A program made the translations under genes and the position numbers. Source: Pseudoscleropodium purum (taxonomy: Eukaryota; Streptophyta; Bryopsida; Hypnales; Brachytheciaceae). From it: DNA of 64,000 nt. Shown piece by piece: positions 57,470 to 64,000 of this stretch. The stretch spans positions 33,976,001 to 34,040,000 of the forward strand of contig OZ017797.1 in NCBI GenBank assembly GCA_963969395.1, given 5' to 3'. The notes under the pieces were generated by a model. The model was not told the origin of the DNA. It worked only from the letters and a program-made list of their open reading frames with translations, and searched no databases. How positions within the stretch are numbered: position 1 is the first letter of the stretch; the number at the start of each line of letters is the position of its first letter.

Positions 57470-59358
57470 ATGAGTCCTAGCTCCGTGAACTACACCGTGA
57501 AAAAGGCCGAGCATGGCGAGTTGCAACCGGCTCCTACCATCGGATCGAGATCGGCGACGACCAGTTTCCAGTTCGGCATCCGCAGTCGACTGCACCACCA
57601 AGCGGAGAAGGTGAGCATTTCGGCACTCAAGGTGTGCAAGGACTCGCACCGCATCCGCAAGCCGCGGTTGCCGCTGCCCCGACCCGCAGCCCGACCGGCG
57701 GGATTGCATCCTACCGCGCAGCTTCGATCTCCGGTGCAGTACCGAGCGCCAATCATCATCCACACGTACTCGCCCGAGGTGATTTACACGCAACCCGACG
57801 ACTTTATGTCGCTGGTGCAGAAGCTCACGGGCTCCTGCGATACGCGACACCGCCTGAAGCGAAAGCCGTCCAAGAAAGTGGGGGCCAAGAAATCACCAAG
57901 ACCGGCGAATGATCCACCCGTCTCTGCTACAGTCGCAGTCAACGCGGCTGTGTCGGCCCTCGAGCAACAAGAAGGTACACGAAATGTCAATCCTTTCCTC
58001 AATTTCTTCGAGATTCGATTACCAGATTTTGGTGTTTTGCATGCATTGGAATTCGTCAACGGTAGTGGGTTCGAGTTAGGGTGCCAGATGATGTACATTA
58101 CGCGGCCGCTGTCACTGCTGTTGTCGAGGCTCTCACGCAACAAGATGGTACCCTAAATGTCAATGCATTGTCCAATTTCTACGGGATCCCAGTACCAAAC
58201 CGTCTAGATTTTCGGTGGTTTGCATTGGGATTCGTCAACGGTAGCAGGTTCGAGTTAGGGTACGAGATTAGCTAGATTACGGTGTCGATCGGCCTTCTGG
58301 AGCCTACATTCTGATATGCTGGCGTTTGCATTGGAATTCAGGACCGGTTTCAGATTCTCTTATCTCTTTCTATTATGATATGTTTGGATTGAAGTCTAAC
58401 ATCAAGGTGGCAACCATGAATAGACACTTGTTCGCTCCTCACACAATAATACGGTCATGTAATGCATGGACCGTCATAATATCAAGGTTAGACCGTTTGG
58501 GGTTGGGTACCGATTTACCCAAATGTCGGTGTCTAATTTCTTGTGACTAGACTCTAGATTCTGATGTTCGGAGGATTTCGGCTGAAATTTGGTGCGGTTG
58601 TAGGATTAGTTGTCCCTTTCTATAATTCAATTACACTATGTTTCGGAGGCAAGCATGTATTTGATTCCTTGAAACAATAAAATCACCAAGTTATGCATCT
58701 TCATAATATCAAGCTTTGGCTACCAAATTATTTAGAATTTGATGTGTACATTGTGGAGTCCAGATTTCGGTGTCTTGACTCTTTGAATTGGAATTCAATT
58801 GCAGATTTGCCGGGTTCGATTCTGTCAGGTTCGGTTTTGAACTGCGGATCGCCCTCTAGCTCCGAAGAAGATTTAGCCACAGTGCGTGACGGTCTGTCCT
58901 CCGTGAAGCAGTCGAATTCTCCTCGAGGCCCATTAACGAACTTCGAATTCGACAGCACGTTTGCTCCTCCTGCTTTCGAGGCCCCGAGTTCGTCGGGAAA
59001 TGCAAATGTTCCAGTGAAGACGGAGCCCGTGAATCCCAGCGACTCCTTCAACTTCTTCACGGGGTTGAAGCCTCTCCCGAAACCGGAGAATGGTCTCTAC
59101 AACTCGTACTTCCACAGCTCTGATATCAACTCGCCCCTCCCCTCGCCGGGGTTTCTGTCGCCCGGGCTGTTTGCCGGCTTGCCGGAGCTCTCGCCGGGGA
59201 CCGCCGCTTGGTCACAGCAGTTCCTGGACTGCTTGAACGGCTCTTCGCAGCTGGTCAATCAGCCTCCTCTGCAACCACAACGGGCTTCCGGAACTGGTGA
59301 TGCCTCGGAAGGGACGATGGTGGCGTTGGAAAATATTCAGGCGTTCATGCTCACATGA
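57470..59358 (+). CDS. VQ-motif protein, MKS1-like (VQ2)
   Basis: Exon 1 is 57470-57974 (GAAG|GTACAC, phase 1). Exon 2 starts at 58829 (by alignment to VQ1, CAG|GTTCGG) or at 58805 (TTGCAG|ATTTGC); both keep frame, giving 344 or 352 residues. Domains: ALKVCKDSHRIRKPRLPLP (52-70), IIIHTYSPEVIYTQPDD, VQ core FMSLVQKLTG (112-121), a basic stretch (126-141), NCGSPSSSEED, KQSNSPRGP, VKTE (231-234), AGLPELS..FLDCL and a C-terminal EGTMVALENIQ. It is a paralog of VQ1 on the same strand, about 20 kb away. The family's role is as a nuclear MAP-kinase substrate and WRKY partner in immunity and stress; for this gene that is inference. An upstream in-frame extension exists but has no ATG. CTGTGCAG just before the start could be an acceptor of a leader intron. 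Confidence 0.88.
57908..58262 (+). repeat. Tandem duplication of the VQ2 exon-1 end and intron start
   Basis: Two units, about 57908-58087 and 58088-58262, align. Both contain a coding stretch (AVNAAVSALEQQEG versus AVTAVVEALTQQDG), a GTAC splice donor, AAATGTCAATNC, TTTGCAT-or-TTGCATGCATTGG-ATTCGTCAACGGTAG and GGTTCGAGTTAGGGT. The second unit begins after a CAG acceptor-like site, so it forms a potential 60-nt exon (58088-58147) with phase 1 at both ends. VQ1 has nothing like it. Confidence 0.8.
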
Positions 59359-59964
59359 TGGAATATCGTTTAAAAATTATTGATTTTTTTCCAGAGCAAC
59401 CTCGCAGCCAACTGGACGTGCTCACCAGTGGAAGAAAAATCCTACTGATATGATTTTTCCGATGAAGCTGGGTAAAGTTTTCATCCAAGGAGTTCATTTA
59501 GCGCTTCACAAGTGTTCGTAATGTGTTGGCGACTGAGGGTTGGTGGTCATCTCGGTTAAGTTTAGAAATTACCGTTGCTGTCTTGACATGAGTTAGGCGG
59601 CAGGTAATTAGGTTTGTACATTGGAGATTAGCGAGAGAAACAGGAGTAGCAGAATTTGATTAGCAGGAAACTGACAAGTTGTGGCTTGTCATCCCCCAAA
59701 CGACCAGGAGCGTGATAACTGATATTCTTCCTTCGACGCTTGCTCCTCTGCAACAGAGTTATGAATGTGCAGCAATTTGTCAACCAATTAGTGAGAGCAG
59801 ATTTGACAAACAGAGGATTGTTTAGTGAAATACTCTTACATCCTTGTAACATAGTCGTGTCAAAGTCGTGTCATATTGTCATTAGAAACAGACTCTGTAC
59901 TATCTGACATTAATGAGATTTTGTCATCAATCTCTTTTCCGGCAGCGAAGTTTGTTTACACATA
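59359..59964. other. 3' flank of VQ2
   Basis: Contains the probable 3' untranslated region; no other gene seen. AATGAGATTTTG-type sequence near 59910 is not a clear poly(A) signal. Confidence 0.35.
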
Positions 59965-59979
59965 AAATGTGCAAATATG

Positions 59980-61320
59980 TTTCCGTGGGAGCCACATCTT
60001 GGCAACTTGCCAAATCCCCAGCAGTAGGAGGAGCAGAGGCGCTCTCAGGGTTTATATGGCGAGTTCGTATTTCCTCAGTTCAAAAAGGTAGTACTAGAAC
60101 CCCTTATCTCCTCTATTCAGGTGCCACCTATTCTCTATTTTTTGACCTAGGGAAATGGCGCTGGCAAGATGGCACCCAACTCTTAGCGTATACGACAGCA
60201 ATTGGACACAAACATATTACTCAAAACTCTCAGCTCGTGCGATCTATTGATTCTATTCCATCTAAATGGGAAGGTAACCTCCCACACTCCTCCCTGGATT
60301 GGATGGACATTTGGTTTAAAACCAAATCACAGAAAGAATTGGCATTCATGTGGTCCGTCTTTCACAATGCAGTCGCAGTATAGTCATAAACAACATCCTT
60401 GTTGTGATTTAAAAATTGAAGAATCTTCCTTTCATAGATTTTTCTCTTGTCAAAAGGCAGCAGAGATGTAGAACTATGCTCAATCTATATTTTACCATCT
60501 TCGAGATTCTTAACCATATATAGGACAACACGCGAGAATGACTTTTGTCCAATGTGTTTTTGGCTCTTCAACTCCTAGACACTTCCATGAAGTCAAGGCT
60601 ATTTGGTCACTACTTGAAGGCTCTGTCCTAGGATTATTTGGATATCCCGCAACAGCAAGGTCTTTTCTCAAGAGTAATGGCACCTTGATGTTACTCAAAA
60701 GGCCATTTGAGAGGCTCTTTTAGATTCAAGTTGTATGGCTCAACTGAAGGCTCAACTTGCTATTACTCATTGTTTGCAAAAGGCATCTTCTATTTAGACC
60801 AAGTTTGATCAAATTTGTCTTAAATCCTCAGTTTTAGCTTATAGGGTTGGCACTTGCATTGTGTGGAACAAAAGGGGCCAAGGTTGACGAATCTCTACGT
60901 CCGCTTGAAAAAGGCGTCCGTAACCCGAACATATGGACGCACGGACGCCAGTGGACGCAGCGTTCCTTATGCCGTTGGAAGGCGGACGGACGGGGCGGAC
61001 GCCCAGATCATGCGGACCAAATCAGTCCGCGTGTCGATCGGACGGTCGTAACCGGGCGGACGGGTATCGGGGCGGACGGGGCAGACGGTGTCCGCGAATG
61101 TCAGAGGACGCTGCAGACACAGCGTCCGCGTCCGGACGTCCTATCAATCCTGAAAGGGGCTTTCCCTGTTGTATTTTTCTCTAGGTTTTTTTTCTTTTTG
61201 TTTTGTCCTTTGCTCTTATCTCTTCATTGTCCAACCTTTGTTGGCTTGGCCACTTTATACTTGGTTTTCTTTTCTTAATGCAATGGTTCTTTTCATTTGT
61301 TAAAAAAATAAAAAATAAAA
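59980..61320 (+). mobile_element. 5'-truncated L1-like LINE with target duplication
   Basis: The segment is bordered by the direct repeat AAATGTGCAAATATG (59965-59979 and 61320-61334) and ends in an A-rich tail (AAAAAAATAAAAAATAAAA). The upstream part encodes decayed C-terminal LINE protein: WKTKSQKELAFMWSVFHNAV-type sequence, then PCCD..ESSFHRFFSCQKAAEM, the CxxC..H..FFxC pattern of the plant reverse-transcriptase zinc-binding (zf-RVT) domain. Frames are broken by stops. It sits just downstream of VQ2 and has itself been hit by a MITE (60879-61152). Confidence 0.82.
60879..61152 (+). mobile_element. GC-rich hAT-type MITE, copy 3 (nested in LINE)
   Basis: A 274-bp element has ends CAAGGTTGAC / ATCAATCCTG and a perfect 8-bp target duplication AAAGGGGC (60871-60878 and 61153-61160). 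The duplicated target belongs to the LINE 3' region, so this insertion is younger than the LINE. Interior as in the other copies. Confidence 0.92.
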
Positions 61321-61334
61321 AATGTGCAAATATG

Positions 61335-62118
61335 CAATGCATTGGATTGAATCCATAATGACAACTAATCAAAAATCTTGGGAGGCTACATAGTGGGTTG
61401 GTTTGATAACTTGTGGTGCTTTTCGGTTGGATTTTTTCAATGGTGTCCCTCACTACTTTATGAAGTCTTGCTACACTAATTGTTATTTGTTTAAAAATGG
61501 TCTTTATTCATTCAATTTGTTCTTAATTTTTTCTATGAATTCAAACCCTTTCTCATATTCAACTAGTATTCTTGTGTAGCCTACAAATCTACAATTGAAA
61601 AAAACTCTCAACCAAGAGTGATTGCAAGAAACACATGTATTGTTTTATATCATATTTATGATGAAAGTCAATTTACTAAGACATTGTAAATTTAAAAAAT
61701 ATAACTCTCTATTGTTGTGGGCCTAATGTTCAAATTGCAAATATATTCAATTTCAAGAAACTTAGAAAATCTTCAAATTGGAGTAAAAGCTAGATTTAAT
61801 AGGTTTCATTTTGTTAGTTGGACCCAAATTTTAGATAAATCACTTTCTTTGATTAAAATAAAAATAAAAATAAAGGAGAAAAACTAGTCAAAATACACTA
61901 CACAATGGTCGATTAATGTGCCATAATTTCTTTATGTCCTCACAAAGTCAATAAATATCACAAATAGGAAAAATCCAATACCATTCATTGAAAATGACTT
62001 CAAGCCATTTAAAAAAAATTGAATGAAATAAAGTCTTTTCTCCATCCTATAGACTTCCTTGAAATCATCCAAAGGACAAAAATCCTTGCCTTTCACGCAT
62101 TTCAAGGACCTAATTTAA
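61335..62118. other. AT-rich spacer with one TIR-family end
   Basis: No gene. GTGATTGCAAGAAACACATG at 61617 resembles the end of the ~720-bp TIR family, but no partner end was found nearby. Confidence 0.4.
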
Positions 62119-63290
62119 CCCCTAAATTTCTTAAGTTCCTTGACTATGTTTTTGCCAAAAATGCTCCAAAATTGCCATTTTTTGGACAAATTTCAAAATT
62201 TAGAAAAAACCCCATTTTGGGACACATGTAACCATTTGATCTTTAGTAAACTAGTTTGAAAAGATGTGACAAAAATTTCAAAAATTTCCACTATATAGAT
62301 TGCAAGATATTAGCATTTGAAGTGACAAAAATCATTTTTTTGTCTTTGCAAAAAATTGGGTAGTTGAACTTTACAATGTCAAATTTGTATGAAAAATGTT
62401 CAAAATGATTGCAATTCTTTGGATTCATTCTTCAAGGCATGTTGGATACATGCTTGAAAAATTTCAGATCATTTAGAATTGTGCAACATATAGGAAAAAA
62501 ATAATAAGTAGGTAGTGGTAGGGAATGATTCATAATACTAAATTATGAAAAATTTAAATATGGAATTGAAAAATGTCAAATCCAATGGTTGAAATGTTGT
62601 AATAAACAATTTACATCCTAGGTTTTTTTTTTCAAAAATATTGAAAATTGGGTAAGATAAAAGATTTCAAAGTTTATTTTAGAGTAGGGAATCCACAGGG
62701 TTGACAAATTAGTACATCCACCCAAAAATAGCGTCCGTAACCCGGACGTCCGTCCTCATGGACGCCAGCGGATGCAGCGTCCCTCCTGTTGTCGGAAGGC
62801 GGACGAGCGGATAGGCGGACGGGACGGTCCCGGCAGACGCTGTGTCCGCCGGGACCGCGAATGTCAGCGGACATTACGGACATAGTGTTCGCGTCTGGAC
62901 GTCCCGGACGTCTAACTGTCCTGTCAACCTTGGGAATCCATAACTGCTCGCAAACAAAAAATCTTCATAACTTTTGACTCGTTGATTAAAATGGAATGAT
63001 TCAAAGCTTTCTTTGTATATATAAGTCTAGAAAACTAATTAAAAATTTTAATTGTTGAAAAAAACGATTTTTCAGATCTACCCAGACTACTTGAGTTGAG
63101 AAATAAACTGCATATTAGGTTATAACTTCTGACTACTATTTCCAAATGTCATGAAATTTGTTGCATATGAAAGATATTCCTCATCTACACCTTCGATTAC
63201 AATTTCAGCCTTAAATATGCAAATTTCTAGTCACAATGGCTTGCCCAAAATTTCTATACAACCAAAAAATACAGTCCGATCTTTTAGAGG
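62119..63290 (-). mobile_element. TTAA-flanked element, copy D, split by a MITE
   Basis: TTAA duplications are at 62115-62118 and 63291-63294. The ends are CCCCTAAATTTC on the left and, reverse-complemented, CCTCTAAAAGATCGG on the right. Internal blocks match copy B in reverse (GATTGCAAGATATTAGC; GAATGATTCAAAGCTTTCTTTG). Length is 1172 bp; removing the nested MITE and its 8-bp duplication leaves 927 bp, essentially equal to copy B. Confidence 0.82.
62696..62932 (+). mobile_element. GC-rich hAT-type MITE, copy 4 (nested in TTAA element)
   Basis: A 237-bp element has ends CAGGGTTGACA / TGTCAACCTTG and a perfect 8-bp target duplication GGAATCCA (62688-62695 and 62933-62940). It lies inside TTAA element copy D, so it is younger than that copy. 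Confidence 0.92.
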
Positions 63291-63717
63291 TTAACCTCTT
63301 CTTAGGAGTATTGTAAAAATTGATTTCTAATTTCATATAGTTTTTAATTTTAATTTTCTTCAAACTTAACTAAGAAAATTTAGTTCAATTAATCTAACAT
63401 TTATTTCATTTCATTTCATTTTTTAAAATTGTAATTGTAATTTTTATGACATTTTGAAAGTTACATCTTAAAAGCTTAAAGCATACGGCTTCAAACTTTT
63501 CTATCAAATTTCTCTAAGTGTACTCAGCATGATTTGTACAACAATTACACCAATATGTTTATAACTATCATCTCCAATTTTTCTAAAAGCTTCTAACTGT
63601 TTTGGTCATTTTTTGTAATTACTATGATTTTTACAAAAAAATACTTTAAGAAATCATATTAAATTAATTTGAATAATTTTTTTCATCAAAAATTGAAGTT
63701 CAATTTTGGATATAGGA

Positions 63718-64000
63718 TAGTTGCAAGAAAGGGTGGTCCTATTTTCCATCACACTTTGAATTGTAGAGTTTAGTTTGGCCATAATATTTGAAAAATGAAG
63801 CCAATGTACTTGAATTTTTTTTATTAAAGATGACCAACTTGTTCATGAAGAGAATTCTTATTTTTCAGAAATTTTTGAAAAACTTTTCATAATTAAATTC
63901 CAATTTAGCTAATTTGTCACACTTTGCAGTTTAGGTTTTTTTTAGTATGTGGAGTATCCATAATTAATGATGTAGAGCTTAAATTTTAGTGGAATATTTC
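63718..64000. mobile_element. ~720-bp TIR element, copy 4, cut by the window edge
   Basis: The segment begins at an eroded end (GTTGCAAGAAAGGG) and continues with the reverse complement of copies 2 and 3 (GAAGCCAATGTACTTGAATTT, TTTAGCTAATTTGTCACACTTTGCAGTTTAGG). The other end lies beyond 64000. Confidence 0.65.

Noticed and set aside
1..64000. tRNA or rRNA genes
   Set aside because: No A-box/B-box pair with cloverleaf potential and no rRNA-like sequence was noticed; a covariance-model scan would be decisive.

Overview
Nuclear DNA of a land plant. The main evidence is two intron-containing, MKS1-type VQ-motif genes, a family restricted to plants. They sit in long AT-rich deserts full of decayed transposons: Ty3/gypsy, L1-like LINE, Tc1-like, pogo-like, hAT-type and TTAA-type elements. 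The large, repeat-filled intergenic spaces and the intron in both VQ genes (most angiosperm VQ genes have none) suggest a non-flowering lineage such as a gymnosperm, fern or lycophyte. That is inference; the sequence does not fix the species.

Layout. 1-560 holds three tandem copies of a long hairpin whose arms are conserved and whose loops vary, like a microRNA cluster. 2289-2361 is a near-perfect hairpin. 6462-6740 is a pogo-like transposase remnant. On the minus strand, 11721-7283 is an unclassified multi-exon gene. It has a Cys-rich N-terminus, several zinc-binding-like stretches, acidic motifs resembling a DDE nuclease core, and a C-terminal AT-hook. It keeps one reading frame and two phase-consistent 73-nt introns, yet carries about fourteen in-frame stop codons.

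13-33 kb is repeat-dominated: a TTAA-flanked element with a Tc1-like DD34E transposon nested in it (16294-18759), another TTAA element (24154-25078), and a gypsy element on the minus strand (about 25703-31632). Three GC-richer islands (20.8-21.5, 32.0-32.6 and 40.8-41.2 kb) contain no gene I recognise.

The confident genes are VQ1 (35731-37072) and VQ2 (57470-59358), both on the plus strand and about 20 kb apart. They are diverged tandem paralogs of the MAP-kinase-substrate-1 group. They share the start context, a phase-1 intron at the same place, the VQ core, Ser-Pro sites, a VKTE motif and a C-terminal motif. VQ2 also carries a tandem duplication of its first-exon end plus splice donor, creating a possible 60-nt in-frame cassette exon.

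Other repeats: a GC-rich hAT-type MITE family (four copies, 8-bp target duplications), a TTAA family (five copies), a roughly 720-bp family with GTGAATGCAAGAAACAC ends (four copies plus one fragment), a fold-back element and LINE 3' ends. Several are nested, giving a relative order of insertion.
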